In this document: positions 37,032 through 45,978 of the stretch, in pieces
Position numbering within the stretch: the stretch's first letter is position 1
How the letters are laid out: every line of letters begins with the position of its first letter
Assembly: GCF_011089885.1 (NCBI RefSeq)
Contig: NZ_JAANBD010000028.1
Span: 556,389 to 620,388, forward strand
DNA length: 64,000 nt
Direction: 5' to 3'
Source: Thioalkalivibrio sp. XN279
GTDB lineage: Bacteria; Pseudomonadota; Gammaproteobacteria; Steroidobacterales; XN24
Program-made: the position numbers and the translations under genes
Notes under the pieces: model-generated
The model's database searches: none
The model's input: the letters and a program-made list of their open reading frames with translations, nothing else
What the model was told of the DNA's origin: nothing

Positions 37032-38228
37032 TCAGGCGTATTGTCCCGCGGCGTGGCCGGAAGCCCAAGCCCACTGGAAATTGTGGCCGCCGAGGTGCCC
37101 GGTCACGTCCACCACCTCGCCGATGAAATACACGCCGGGGTGGTCGCGGCACTCCATGGTCTTGGACGAGAGGGCGCCGGTGTCGACGCCGCCGATGGTG
37201 ACCTCGGCAGTGCGATAGCCCTCGGTGCCGGCAGGATAAACCGTCCAGGGCTGGCAGGCCGACGCCGCCTGCTCGATGTCGGCGTCGCTCACGTCGGCCA
37301 GCGGCTTGTTGTCCAGCCAGTGCTCGCACCAGCGCTGCGCCATGCTCTTGGGCAGCGTCTCGGCCAGCAGGGTCTTGAGCTCGACGCGCGGCCGGCCACG
37401 GCGCGCGCCGCGCAACCGCTCGGCCAGGTCCGCGCCGGGGAACAGGTCGATTTCCAGCGGCTGCCCCGGCAGCCAGTAGGAGGAGGCCTGTAGGATGGCG
37501 GGGCCGCTGAGGCCGCGGTGGGTGAACAGGATGTTCTCGCGAAACTCCGCACCGCCGGCCCGGGTCACCGTCTCCACGGAGACCCCCGACAGCCCCTCGA
37601 GCCTGGCCAGCAGCCGCGGCTCCAGCGTCACCGGCACCAGCGCAGCCCGGGTCGGCTGGATCTGGAGGCCGAGCTCGCGCGCAAAATCGATACCGAAGCC
37701 GGTGGCGCCCAGCGACGGGATGGAATAGCCGCCGGTGGCGATCACCAGCGACTCGGCCAGCAGCGTCCCCTGCGGCGTCTCCAGCCGGTGCGGCGGTCCC
37801 AGCTGCTCGATCCGCGTCGGCGCGTGGGTCAGCACTTCGGCGCCGACGGCAGCGCATTCCGCCAGCAGCATGCGGACGATGTCTTTCGAGGAGCGGTCGC
37901 AGAACAGCTGCCCGAGCTTCTTCTCGTGGTAGGGGATGGCGTGTTTCTCCACGAGCGCGACGAAGTCGGCCGGCGTGTAGCGGCTTAGCGCCGACTTGGC
38001 GAAGTGCGGGTTGGCCGAGAGGAAGTTGGCCGGCGTGGAATGGAGGTTGGTGAAGTTACAGCGGCCGCCGCCTGACATCAGGATCTTCTTGCCGACCTTG
38101 TTGGCGTGGTCGAGCACCCGCACGCGGCGGCCGCGCCGGCCGGCGGCGATGGCGCACATCAGGCCGGCGGCGCCGGCGCCGATTATGGCAACGTCGACCT
38201 CGGTCACATGGTCTGTGGGGCGCGTCAT
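37032..38228 (-). CDS. HI0933/BaiN-type flavoprotein
   Basis: A 398-residue FAD protein with the dinucleotide motif IIGAGAAGLMCAIAAGRRG, the family signature KILMSGGGRCNFTN, VIATGGYSIPSLGATGFG and a C-terminal FAD motif ending FIGEVVDVTGHLGGHNFQWAWASG. The family (YhiN/HI0933) is common and its physiological reaction is uncertain; some members reduce bile acid intermediates. The start at 38228 was chosen because it gives the short lead into the FAD motif; two other ATGs lie 11 and 12 codons upstream. Confidence 0.88.
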   Translation of the reverse strand: MTRPTDHVTEVDVAIIGAGAAGLMCAIAAGRRGRRVRVLDHANKVGKKILMSGGGRCNFTNLHSTPANFLSANPHFAKSALSRYTPADFVALVEKHAIPYHEKKLGQLFCDRSSKDIVRMLLAECAAVGAEVLTHAPTRIEQLGPPHRLETPQGTLLAESLVIATGGYSIPSLGATGFGIDFARELGLQIQPTRAALVPVTLEPRLLARLEGLSGVSVETVTRAGGAEFRENILFTHRGLSGPAILQASSYWLPGQPLEIDLFPGADLAERLRGARRGRPRVELKTLLAETLPKSMAQRWCEHWLDNKPLADVSDADIEQAASACQPWTVYPAGTEGYRTAEVTIGGVDTGALSSKTMECRDHPGVYFIGEVVDVTGHLGGHNFQWAWASGHAAGQYA

Positions 38229-38326
38229 CCCTTGGCGTCTCGGCCATCGGCCAGTACGCATCATCGCCTGCCGGGCGGCTGCGATGCCACCTGCCTGTCT
38301 CGTGACCGCAGCCGATAGGCCGCCGC

Positions 38327-38364
38327 CAAAAGAAAAGTCCCGCGGGCCGAGTGGCCCGCGGGAC
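38327..38364 (-). terminator. Rho-independent terminator of the di-heme gene
   Basis: A perfect 12-base stem (GTCCCGCGGGCC and its complement) with a 4-base loop is followed on the minus strand by TTTTCTTTT. It lies 33 bases past the stop of the di-heme protein gene and isolates it from the flavoprotein gene. Confidence 0.9.
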
Positions 38365-38396
38365 AAAGGTTAGACAGTTAACAGTAAGCGCCGCCC

Positions 38397-41243
38397 TCAG
38401 GGCGTGGTCGTCTCCGGCGGGGCCGGCGGCACGTCGATGACCGACTTACCATTCAGCACAACGTCACCTTCCAGCAGGTCGAATACCGTGCAGGCATCGG
38501 TGAGGTCGTGCTCATGGTCTGACCCGGTCAGATGCTCCTCGAAGGTCTGCAGCCGGCGGGCATTGCCGCCATTACCGACAGCCGGCAGGCCAACAAGGAT
38601 CGTCTCGCCCGTCACGTCGTCGTGACCGTTGGGTATGCACAGCTCCGGATGGTCGAACTTGCCCTCCTCGTAAGCCACGCGCCAGTCGGTCAGACCGATT
38701 TCCATCAGCTCCACCACGGAAGCCTCGTCCGTCGGGCCGAGGTCGAAAATCCTCATGCCGGCGTCGAGGTTGTGGAAATTGAGATTCTGGAAGTCGCCGG
38801 CGGTCTTGTAGAACTCCAGCACCTGCCGCAGGTTCATCTTCGACCCGTTGTGCAGGTACGGCCCCGTGAAGAACGCGTTGCGCAGACCCTGGGCCTTGAA
38901 GGCCCCGTTGCGGAGCAAGCGCTCCCCGCGAACCATCTGCGGGACGCACTGCGGGCCCGGATTATTGTTGGCGTTCGGGTTGTTGAGGCCGGCGCCACAG
39001 GCGATGTTCAGCTCCCACGGGACCGGCGTCAGGTCGGTCGGCGAGAACGGAATCATCAGGACATTGCCGGCCGTCAGCCATCCCTGGATGGTGTTGATCT
39101 TTTCAATGTCATAACCGGTCGCGTCGCCCCCGACAAAGATCTCCATCAGCTTGGACAAGGACAACGGCACCCCGCCCTGGTCTGCGCCGAGGGCGATATC
39201 TTCCGGCGTCGGACGCACGCCGATATTGTAGAAACCCGCGTCGTAGACCGCGGGCTGGCCGTTGAACGTGATCATGCGTTCGGCCACCACCGGCTGCTCG
39301 ACTTCGCGCGCGACCTGTCCCGGGGGCAGCACCCCAACCGGGCCGGCGCCCCAGCCAGTGATGTTCTGCACCGTGGCACCGTTGAACTCCGGGTTGAAAT
39401 GGCAGACCGAGCAGGCTGTCGCGCCCGCGAACCAGCGGCCGAGGCCACGTTCGACGTTCAGGATCGTGGCGATGCCATTGGCCTCGTTGGGGCTGGTCTC
39501 ACAGGTGAAGGGATCGGTGGGTCTGATGCAGCCGCCGATCGGAGCGCCTGCCGGCACCGGGAACAACGCCAAGTTTGATTCCGTGCCGGAATGCGCTTTG
39601 GGATGAATGAACTTCGCGTAGTGGGCCGCGCAGATCTGCTCGGCGTCGGCCTGCGCTGCCGCCCTGTTGTTGAGGGCGAGCGCGACGATGCAGGCCTCGA
39701 GCGGCTGGCCATCGACGACGAAAGTCCGCAACTGTCGGCCAGCGCCGTTCGTGAGGGTGCCCGTGGCAATGCCGCCGCCGATCAGGTCGACGATGGTTTC
39801 CTCGGTGAACAGCGTCGCCTCGTAGGCCTGGACGGCCAGACCGAAGAACAACGGGAAGTTGTAGGCGAGCAGCGAGTAACCTGCCGGGTTGTCGATCTGG
39901 CAGTCAACGGTTAGGCCGGTGCTATCGACGCAAACGCCTTCAGAATCAGGCAAGCCAGCGGCGGGATTTGCGATCTGGCAATCGACCACTTCACCCCCCT
40001 CATCGAGGCATAGCGCGCTGTTCCAGAACCGATCGTCAAAGATGTCCTTGATCCTCTCGCCGTAGGTTCCGATCAGCCCACGCCCATAGGTTGCGTCTAT
40101 CTCGAACCCAGGCGGCGCCCCAGTCCCAAGCAACGAATCGTTTGGGTCGATCAACTGGCCGCGCAGCGGCTGCGCATTCTCGAGCTTCTTGCCGAGGTCG
40201 GCCGTGCGGAACTCGAACACCATCTCGAACTCGCTGCCCGTCGGCCCGACGGCCTGGGAGGCCAGCGACGAGAAAGGCAGCATCAGCAGCTCATCGCCGA
40301 TTCCATCGCCATCCACCACCTTCACCCGGGCATCCGGATCACGGAAGCCGGCCGGGTTGCGGCCGTTGAAGAAGGAATCGGCGCGCCCGTCCCAGAAATT
40401 GCGATGGTTGTAGACCGCATTCAGCACGGTCGGCGCGTTGCGCGGCTCGACCCGGCGGACCGTGTCGGGCACGCCGGGCGCATTCGTGGTGAAGTCATGC
40501 GTGAACCCCTGGGCGTTGTCGTTATCGTGCAACGTGGCCGTATCCACACGGTTGGCGCTGACGCCGTCATGCGTGCCCGCCCGGATGCCCTGGGAGGAAA
40601 CCACGTCGTTCACGTCGAGTGTCGAGTCGGCCTTAACCACGCTGCCGGGTGTGCCGTCGGGCGCGTCGCCAATCGAGTTAACGGCGATCAAGGCAGCTTC
40701 GCTGGTGGGCAAGCCGCGACCCGGATTGTCCGGCCCGCCGGCGAAATCGCCGGTCGTGAGCACCTGGTTGGCGCCGATAAAGCCGTTGGTGCCGATAAAG
40801 TCATGGACGTTGTCGCCGCCCCGCAGGCCGGGGCTCATCTGGTTCACCTTCCGGTGATCGGCGCCGGCATGGTAATGGCAGGTCGCGCAGGCCTGGATAC
40901 CGTCGCCGCCTACCTGCATGTCCCAGAACAGCGCCTTGCCGAGGGCCTGCAAGGCCGTTTGCTGCCCGGTCTGCGTGATCGGCTGCCAAGGCCAGGCGGT
41001 TGCATTGGTCCCGGTCTTGTCGAGCAGCCCCAGCACATTGATATCAGGCACTGCCGTCAGGCTGAGCGGGAACACGTCCGGGTTGATCGCGTTGCCCACC
41101 GCTGCGCCTCCGCCACCGCCCCGGGGTGCCGCCTGGCCGTAGGCCTGGCCGTGTCCCGCCATGAGAACAAGCGCGGCGGCGCACAAGGTCAGTGGCCCGC
41201 CGCGGCCGAGAGTAAATAAGGCCTCTTTTGTCTTCTTCCACAT
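38397..41243 (-). CDS. Large di-heme cytochrome c peroxidase-like protein
   Basis: A 948-residue exported protein; signal peptide to about residue 37. Heme-binding motifs CATCH at 119-123 and CSVCH at 611-615. Typical bacterial cytochrome c peroxidase/MauG elements are RNAPTVLNAVYNHRNFWDGRADS near 268-290, YGERIKDIFDDRFW and LPLFFGLAVQAYEATLF. It is two to three times longer than CcpA because of inserts, for example a Gly-rich stretch after the signal and a Cys-containing near-duplicate (VDCQIANPA, VDCQIDNPA) at 420-454. Probably a periplasmic peroxidase or oxidase; substrate unknown. Divergent from an AraC-type regulator, with a long dyad between them. Confidence 0.8.
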   Translation of the reverse strand: MWKKTKEALFTLGRGGPLTLCAAALVLMAGHGQAYGQAAPRGGGGGAAVGNAINPDVFPLSLTAVPDINVLGLLDKTGTNATAWPWQPITQTGQQTALQALGKALFWDMQVGGDGIQACATCHYHAGADHRKVNQMSPGLRGGDNVHDFIGTNGFIGANQVLTTGDFAGGPDNPGRGLPTSEAALIAVNSIGDAPDGTPGSVVKADSTLDVNDVVSSQGIRAGTHDGVSANRVDTATLHDNDNAQGFTHDFTTNAPGVPDTVRRVEPRNAPTVLNAVYNHRNFWDGRADSFFNGRNPAGFRDPDARVKVVDGDGIGDELLMLPFSSLASQAVGPTGSEFEMVFEFRTADLGKKLENAQPLRGQLIDPNDSLLGTGAPPGFEIDATYGRGLIGTYGERIKDIFDDRFWNSALCLDEGGEVVDCQIANPAAGLPDSEGVCVDSTGLTVDCQIDNPAGYSLLAYNFPLFFGLAVQAYEATLFTEETIVDLIGGGIATGTLTNGAGRQLRTFVVDGQPLEACIVALALNNRAAAQADAEQICAAHYAKFIHPKAHSGTESNLALFPVPAGAPIGGCIRPTDPFTCETSPNEANGIATILNVERGLGRWFAGATACSVCHFNPEFNGATVQNITGWGAGPVGVLPPGQVAREVEQPVVAERMITFNGQPAVYDAGFYNIGVRPTPEDIALGADQGGVPLSLSKLMEIFVGGDATGYDIEKINTIQGWLTAGNVLMIPFSPTDLTPVPWELNIACGAGLNNPNANNNPGPQCVPQMVRGERLLRNGAFKAQGLRNAFFTGPYLHNGSKMNLRQVLEFYKTAGDFQNLNFHNLDAGMRIFDLGPTDEASVVELMEIGLTDWRVAYEEGKFDHPELCIPNGHDDVTGETILVGLPAVGNGGNARRLQTFEEHLTGSDHEHDLTDACTVFDLLEGDVVLNGKSVIDVPPAPPETTTP

Positions 41244-41278
41244 TTGGTGATTCCCCCCAATCTTCCGTATGTGCGACT

Positions 41279-41318
41279 GGTGTCGCCGTGGCACGGACCC
41301 CGGTCCTGGTGCGACACC
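41279..41318. promoter_or_regulatory. Nested inverted repeat in the di-heme / AraC intergenic region
   Basis: GGTGTCGC (41279-41286) pairs with GCGACACC (41311-41318), and inside it GGACC pairs with GGTCC around CC. It sits 36 bases upstream of the di-heme gene in a 295-base divergent gap that otherwise shows no gene. It could be an operator for the neighbouring AraC-type protein or a leader hairpin. Confidence 0.45.
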
Positions 41319-41538
41319 TGGACGCGGGCGCCGGCCGTATCCCGCGAATCTTTCGCAAGGACCGTCGAAGCTAGTCCGTCCTGGGCGGCCGCTGGTATGA
41401 AGAATTCAGCCCCGGATTGCACAAATTCGATGCCAGGCAGAGAAATTTGTCGGTTTGAGCGCCGTTTTGACGCGTTAGAGGAAAGGAGACCGGATTGGGG
41501 ACTTTCGGCACGCGCGACATGCGCACGGATCGGCAAGC

Positions 41539-42372
41539 ATGGAAACCGTTACACAAACGGCTGGGCCAGGGGCACAGCCCTGCATCCTGTGGATAGATTG
41601 GGGGGCCACCGACCGCTCCTCGATGGACGCCTTCTCGGGCCATGCGGAGATCCTGCATATCTCCGCTTCTCTACGCGCTCTCGGGCGGCTGGACGTCAAG
41701 CGGGTCGCGGCCGCCGTCTTCGATCTCGATGCCGCGCCCTGCTACGACCCGGTGGCAGAGTTCAAGCGCGCGGCCGCATCGATTCCGCTGGTCCTGCTCA
41801 CCAGCAAAGTGCACCCGACATTGCTGCTCTGGGCGCTCCGCGGCGGCATCCGGGACGTGCTTGCGAAGCCCCTGGATGCCGCTGACGTGGTCCGCGTGTG
41901 GAGGGAACTCGGTGAGCTCCAGCGGCTGCGGCGCGCCGGCCTGTCGCGCCGGGAAGCGCTCATGGGGCGGAGCCATGACGCAAAAAACGGGGAGCCGGTC
42001 GGAGGCACAGCGACCAATTCGCGACCGGAGCGCATCGCGGCGCAGATCCGTAATTATGTCGGCCGGCACCTGCAGGACGACATCGCCATGGACGACATCG
42101 CCGCGGCTTGCGGTTGCTCGCGTAACGAGTGCAACAACGTTGCCAAGAAGCAGCTGGGCGGCAAGCTGAAGAGCTTTGTCGTGGCGGAGCGGATCGCCCA
42201 TGCCAGGAAGCTCCTGGTCGCAACCGACCTGCCGATAGCGGAGATCGCGGAGCGGAGCGGCTTTCATGAAAGCGCGTATTTCTGCCGCACGTTCCGGCAG
42301 CATTGTGGCGAGAGCCCGAGTTGTTACAGGGCCCGCTTCAGGTCGGGGCCTCCAGCCGAGGATTCCGACTGA
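41539..42372 (+). CDS. AraC-family regulator with receiver-like domain
   Basis: A 277-residue protein. Residues 13-125 resemble a response-regulator receiver: acidic Asp20 after the first strand, Asp62/Asp64 in VFDLD, Thr88 in LLTSK and Lys110 in LAKPL. A linker leads to a C-terminal AraC double helix-turn-helix (about 165-265: IAMDDIAAACGCSRNECNNVAKKQLGG and LPIAEIAERSGFHESAYFCRTFRQHCGESP). No kinase gene is near. The divergent position suggests control of the di-heme gene. Confidence 0.82.
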   Translation: METVTQTAGPGAQPCILWIDWGATDRSSMDAFSGHAEILHISASLRALGRLDVKRVAAAVFDLDAAPCYDPVAEFKRAAASIPLVLLTSKVHPTLLLWALRGGIRDVLAKPLDAADVVRVWRELGELQRLRRAGLSRREALMGRSHDAKNGEPVGGTATNSRPERIAAQIRNYVGRHLQDDIAMDDIAAACGCSRNECNNVAKKQLGGKLKSFVVAERIAHARKLLVATDLPIAEIAERSGFHESAYFCRTFRQHCGESPSCYRARFRSGPPAEDSD

Positions 42373-42386
42373 CGACTTTCCCGGGC

Positions 42387-42914
42387 TCAGGCCAGCCGGA
42401 CGCCTTCGCGGGCAAGGAGCTTGCGTTTCAGTGGCAGCCCGCCGCCGAAACCGCCGAGGCCGCCGTCGCTGGCGACCACCCGGTGACAGGGCACCAGCAG
42501 TGGGACGGGGTTGGCGCCGCAGGCCTGGGCCGCCGCGCGGATGGCGCGCGGTCGGCCCGCCTGGCGTGCGAGCTCGGCGTAGGAGATCACCTTGCCGGCC
42601 GGAATGCGTGCGATGGCTCGCCAGACGGCACGCTGGAAGTCGGTCCCGACCAGGTCGAGCCGCGGCCCCGGAGCGGCCTGCGGCCGGTCGATCCAGTCCC
42701 GCAGCGCCGCCACGGCCGCCGCCGTCCCGGCATCGTCGCGCACCAGCTCGGCGCCGGGGAAACGACGCCCCAGGTCACTCTTAAGCGCGACCTCGTCCCA
42801 GCGGAAGTGGACAGCGCAGATGCCTTTTGGGGACACCGCGATCCCAAGGTTGCCAAGGGCTGTGGACGCTTTGGTATACAAAATACGATCGGCGGGGCGC
42901 TTCCTCGCGGTCAT
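42387..42914 (-). CDS. ogt: Methylated-DNA-protein-cysteine methyltransferase
   Basis: A 175-residue DNA repair protein that takes the alkyl group from O6-methylguanine onto Cys143 in LLVPCHRVV. The helix-turn-helix region TDFQRAVWRAIARIPAGKVISYAELARQAGRPRAIRAAA holds the DNA-binding arginine and the Asn hinge (GANPVPLL). N-terminal domain as in Ogt. Its ATG overlaps the DUF2238 gene stop by 4 bases. Convergent with the AraC regulator, 14 bases away. Confidence 0.93.
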   Translation of the reverse strand: MTARKRPADRILYTKASTALGNLGIAVSPKGICAVHFRWDEVALKSDLGRRFPGAELVRDDAGTAAAVAALRDWIDRPQAAPGPRLDLVGTDFQRAVWRAIARIPAGKVISYAELARQAGRPRAIRAAAQACGANPVPLLVPCHRVVASDGGLGGFGGGLPLKRKLLAREGVRLA

Positions 42915-43543
42915 TTCGACTCCTTCAACACGCCCATGGCGCGGAGCTGGCGGTCATGCAGGCGGGCCAACAGCACCAGGGCAACGACAGCGCCGATGAG
43001 CGCGAAAAACATGTCCGACTGGGTATCCCAGGAATCGCCCTGGGTGCCGAGGAACTCGTGGGCGCCCTGGCCCATGGCAAGGCCGGCCCACCACTCGATC
43101 AGCTCGTAGAAAGCGCTGACCGCCAGCGCTATGCAGACGCAGAGAAAGTGGAGCATGGCGCGCCCGTTCACGTAGGCGCCGCGCAGCAGGATCTCGCGGG
43201 CGATCAGCACCGGCACGAAGCCCTGCATGAAGTGGCCGATCTTGTCGTAGGGATTGCGCACCGTGCCGAGCACGTCCTGCAGCCAGAAGCCGAGCGGCAC
43301 ATGGGCGTAGGTGTAGGCGCCGCCGTAGATCAGCACCAGCGCGTGCAGGGCGATCAGGATGTAGAGCAGGTGCGTGAGCGGGTAACGGCGATAGGTCGCG
43401 ACCAGGATGGGCGCCGCGATCAGCACCGGCGCCACCTCCATCCACCAGGTCACGCGGTCGCGCGGCGCGATCCCGGAGGCCACCAGTGCAACGGCGACGA
43501 TGAACGCCAGCGCCAGGACGAGTTTCAGGCGGTCGACGGTCAC
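42911..43543 (-). CDS. DUF2238 membrane protein
   Basis: A 210-residue protein with about six membrane helices and the DUF2238 (YjdF) pattern: YGGAYTYAHVPLGFW, NPYDKIGHFMQGFVPVLIARE and SAFYELIEWWAGLAMGQ, with GTQGDSWDTQSDMFFALIG near the C-terminus. Function unknown. Start is GTG at 43543. Translationally coupled to ogt. Confidence 0.85.
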   Translation of the reverse strand: MTVDRLKLVLALAFIVAVALVASGIAPRDRVTWWMEVAPVLIAAPILVATYRRYPLTHLLYILIALHALVLIYGGAYTYAHVPLGFWLQDVLGTVRNPYDKIGHFMQGFVPVLIAREILLRGAYVNGRAMLHFLCVCIALAVSAFYELIEWWAGLAMGQGAHEFLGTQGDSWDTQSDMFFALIGAVVALVLLARLHDRQLRAMGVLKESK

Positions 43544-43606
43544 AATGCTCCCCCGCGAATACGTCCCGTCATTCTGGCAGCACGGCGGGGGCGCGGGAAG
43601 CGCGCG

Positions 43607-44017
43607 TCAGCGTGCGGGGTAGCGGCTGTCGAGGTAATCACCCGAAGCGATACGGCGTCCAAGCGCGACAGCCCCGGCGTAGATATATACCCAGGCGGAA
43701 ACCACTTCCCCCGAATCGAGCGCCACGTTCGTCTCGCGTCGCAGGAACAGCGACCGTTCGGGCCGGCGCGGGTCGTAATCCTCGTAGGCGTCGAGGCGCG
43801 CGAGTGCGCGCCGTCCGCGGATAGCATGCAGTTCGCCGCGCACCCATTCGTCCTGCGTCACCGCGGCCACGAGGCCCGGGTAGGCGCCGAGATCCAGCAG
43901 CCGTCCGCGGACCCGGCCACGGCCGAGAAACTCCGCGCCCTCACCCAGCAGTTCGTGGCGGCTGCCGGGCGCGTCCCGCCGCAGCGAGCCGTACACGAAA
44001 AGCCTTGGCGCGCTCAC
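43607..44017 (-). CDS. Gamma-glutamylcyclotransferase-like protein
   Basis: A 136-residue protein with the GGCT-fold start LFVYGSLRRDAPGSRHELL and the later GELHAIRGRRALARLDAYEDYDP containing the catalytic Glu. It may form 5-oxoproline from gamma-glutamyl amines. GTG start at 44017, overlapping the upstream stop as GTGA (an adjacent GTG at 44020 is equivalent). Confidence 0.8.
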   Translation of the reverse strand: MSAPRLFVYGSLRRDAPGSRHELLGEGAEFLGRGRVRGRLLDLGAYPGLVAAVTQDEWVRGELHAIRGRRALARLDAYEDYDPRRPERSLFLRRETNVALDSGEVVSAWVYIYAGAVALGRRIASGDYLDSRYPAR

Positions 44018-44349
44018 CACTTCTTCGGCAAACGCGGATCTTCCGGCCCGAAGCGCTTGTAGCGGGCCCGGCGCTGCTTGCGCTCGATCTCGCGCCGCCG
44101 TTGCTCGGTGAAATCCCGATTCCAGCGCTCCTGCCAGTCGGCGGCCAGGCGAGCGTATACCGTATACAGACCGGTCCATTCCAGCAGCGGGCGCAGACCA
44201 ATGCCGAGGAACAGCACCAGCAGGACGTGCCAGGCGAGCCAGTAAGACGAGACCACCGCCGTCACCGGCAGCAGGCAGACCAGGGCGATGAATGACCCCC
44301 GGGCCAGGGGGCCGTACTCGAATCGATGCCCCGGCACCCGACGGCTCAT
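44014..44349 (-). CDS. Small two-helix membrane protein, unknown
   Basis: A 111-residue protein with a hydrophobic pair of helices at about 18-52 and a basic C-terminal half (EQRRREIERKQRRARYKRFGPEDPRLPKKW) likely in the cytoplasm. No family recognised. It is linked by 4-base overlaps to the methyltransferase upstream and the GGCT gene downstream, so it is expressed with them. Confidence 0.6.
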   Translation of the reverse strand: MSRRVPGHRFEYGPLARGSFIALVCLLPVTAVVSSYWLAWHVLLVLFLGIGLRPLLEWTGLYTVYARLAADWQERWNRDFTEQRRREIERKQRRARYKRFGPEDPRLPKKW

Positions 44350-44933
44350 GGCTTGCGCGCGACCAGCTGGACGACGGCGGAGAGGCCGCTATGGCCGGTG
44401 CCCTCGATGACCTCGCGCTCGAGCTCCTCGAGGTGAAGAAAGTCGAGGCCCGGGATCTCCGCGCGCAGGATGTCCGCGGTCAGGAGCAGGTCCGCGGATC
44501 GTGGCCCGCCCGTGCCGCGGCCCAGCTGGTCCGGGGTATAGGCCTCCAGCAGCAGGATGCCGCCCGGCTTGAGCGCCTTGTGCAACTCGGCGTAGACCTT
44601 GTGCCGCACGGCCGGCGCTACGTGGCCGAAGATCGAGACGATGCCGTCCCAACGCGCCGTGCCGAAGTCGTAGTCTGCGAGATCGGCGCAAATCGTGTGT
44701 ATTTCGACGCCTTTCTCTGCAGCAAGCCGCTGTGCCTTGTCCATGCCTACGGGCGACTGGTCGACCGCCGTGACATTGAACCCCAGGCCGGCGAGATACA
44801 CCGCATTGCGCCCCTCGCCCTCGGCCAGGCAGAGGATGTCGCCGGGCGGCAGCTCCACGGCGTAATCCGCGAGGAAGCGGTTCGGCTCCTTGCCGTAAAC
44901 GTAGTGCTCAGCGCTGTATTTCTCGTCCCACAT
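44346..44933 (-). CDS. Class I SAM-dependent methyltransferase (TehB-like)
   Basis: A 195-residue enzyme beginning MWDEKYSAEHYVYGKEPN, with the SAM motif ILCLAEGEGRNAVYLAGLG, the acidic VDQSPVGMDKA after strand 2, and LKPGGILLLEAYTPDQLGRGTGGP. It resembles TehB/thiopurine methyltransferase-like proteins linked to tellurite or small-molecule methylation. It starts 6 bases after the beta-lactamase-like gene ends. Confidence 0.83.
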   Translation of the reverse strand: MWDEKYSAEHYVYGKEPNRFLADYAVELPPGDILCLAEGEGRNAVYLAGLGFNVTAVDQSPVGMDKAQRLAAEKGVEIHTICADLADYDFGTARWDGIVSIFGHVAPAVRHKVYAELHKALKPGGILLLEAYTPDQLGRGTGGPRSADLLLTADILRAEIPGLDFLHLEELEREVIEGTGHSGLSAVVQLVARKP

Positions 44934-44939
44934 AACGTC

Positions 44940-45794
44940 TCACTCGCTTGCGTCGGGCCAGGCCCCGACACGGCGCAGAAAGCTTCGCGCCATCCCGCCG
45001 CGAAACTGCGCGATGGAAGCATAGCTCGGGCCGCGCACGAAAAGCGCGTATGCGACCGGCGCCGTGCCCGCGCAGTCTACCCAGCCCACCAGCCAACCCT
45101 CAAACGGGCCGTCCATGTCGCCGCCGTCCACCGGGCCCGAGCCGGTCTTGCCGTGCAGGCGGCAGCCGTCTCGCGCCTCGAGCAGGCTGACCTCCTCGAG
45201 CGCCATCACGTTCTCCGGCCTGAGCGGCAGCTCGCCCTGCACGAGGCGGACGATAAACTCGGCCTGCTCGCGCGGCGAGATCGCCAGCGGCCCGATGAGC
45301 CAGAGGGTGTCGTTGTCATCGGGCGCCATGGCGTTGCCGTAGTCGAAAGCCCGGAGCATCTCGCGATAGCGCGGGCCGCCGACTTCGAGCGCCAAGTCCC
45401 GGAAGTACCAGACCGTAGAACGACGGAAAGCCTGTGCGAGCGTCTGGTCCTCGCGCCAGGCCTCCGACCACCACGGCTCTGCCGGGCGACGTTCGGGATC
45501 ACGCTGTCGCAGGTCGTCGACCGAGCCCGCGACGCCGGTTTCGAGCGCGATGAGCAGGTTGGGAATCTTGAAGGTGGAGTAGGGCGTGTGGGGCTCGTCG
45601 GCGCGCTCCAGCGCCCAGGCATAGTGGCGACCATCCGCCAGGTCGATGGCGTAAAAGATCGCTTCGCGGCCGTCGAGCTCCGCTGTGACGCCGGGGTCGG
45701 CGATGACCGTGACCCCGGCCTGTGGAGCTGCAGCGCCACAGGCCGCGCCACAAGCGAGCGGTGCCACCAGGACGACCAGCCTCAGGGCGCGCAT
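44940..45794 (-). CDS. Class D (OXA-type) beta-lactamase-like protein
   Basis: A 284-residue exported protein with every class D active-site motif: Ser73-Thr-Phe-Lys76 (nucleophile and the lysine that is carboxylated), Ser126-Thr-Val128, Tyr152-Gly-Asn154 and Lys216-Thr-Gly218. The signal ends in a Cys-containing stretch (LACGAACG), possibly a lipobox but not a perfect one. Chromosomal and without mobile element next to it. It may hydrolyse beta-lactams or be a related serine penicillin-binding protein; spectrum cannot be read from sequence. The ATG at 45794 gives a complete signal. Confidence 0.85.
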   Translation of the reverse strand: MRALRLVVLVAPLACGAACGAAAPQAGVTVIADPGVTAELDGREAIFYAIDLADGRHYAWALERADEPHTPYSTFKIPNLLIALETGVAGSVDDLRQRDPERRPAEPWWSEAWREDQTLAQAFRRSTVWYFRDLALEVGGPRYREMLRAFDYGNAMAPDDNDTLWLIGPLAISPREQAEFIVRLVQGELPLRPENVMALEEVSLLEARDGCRLHGKTGSGPVDGGDMDGPFEGWLVGWVDCAGTAPVAYALFVRGPSYASIAQFRGGMARSFLRRVGAWPDASE

Positions 45795-45978
45795 GCCGGC
45801 TTGCGCATGAGAATCCAGTCCCCGGCGTGGTGACAGCCCGGGAACGACACTACCGGCCTCCGTGCCACGGCGGCAACCGCATTCACGTACCAGCTGCCGG
45901 GCGCGCGCCGACGTCCAGCGGGTCCTCGCCGGGCTCGGCCCGTTGCGACCAGAGATGCCGCCGCAGGCGCACCGGGCT

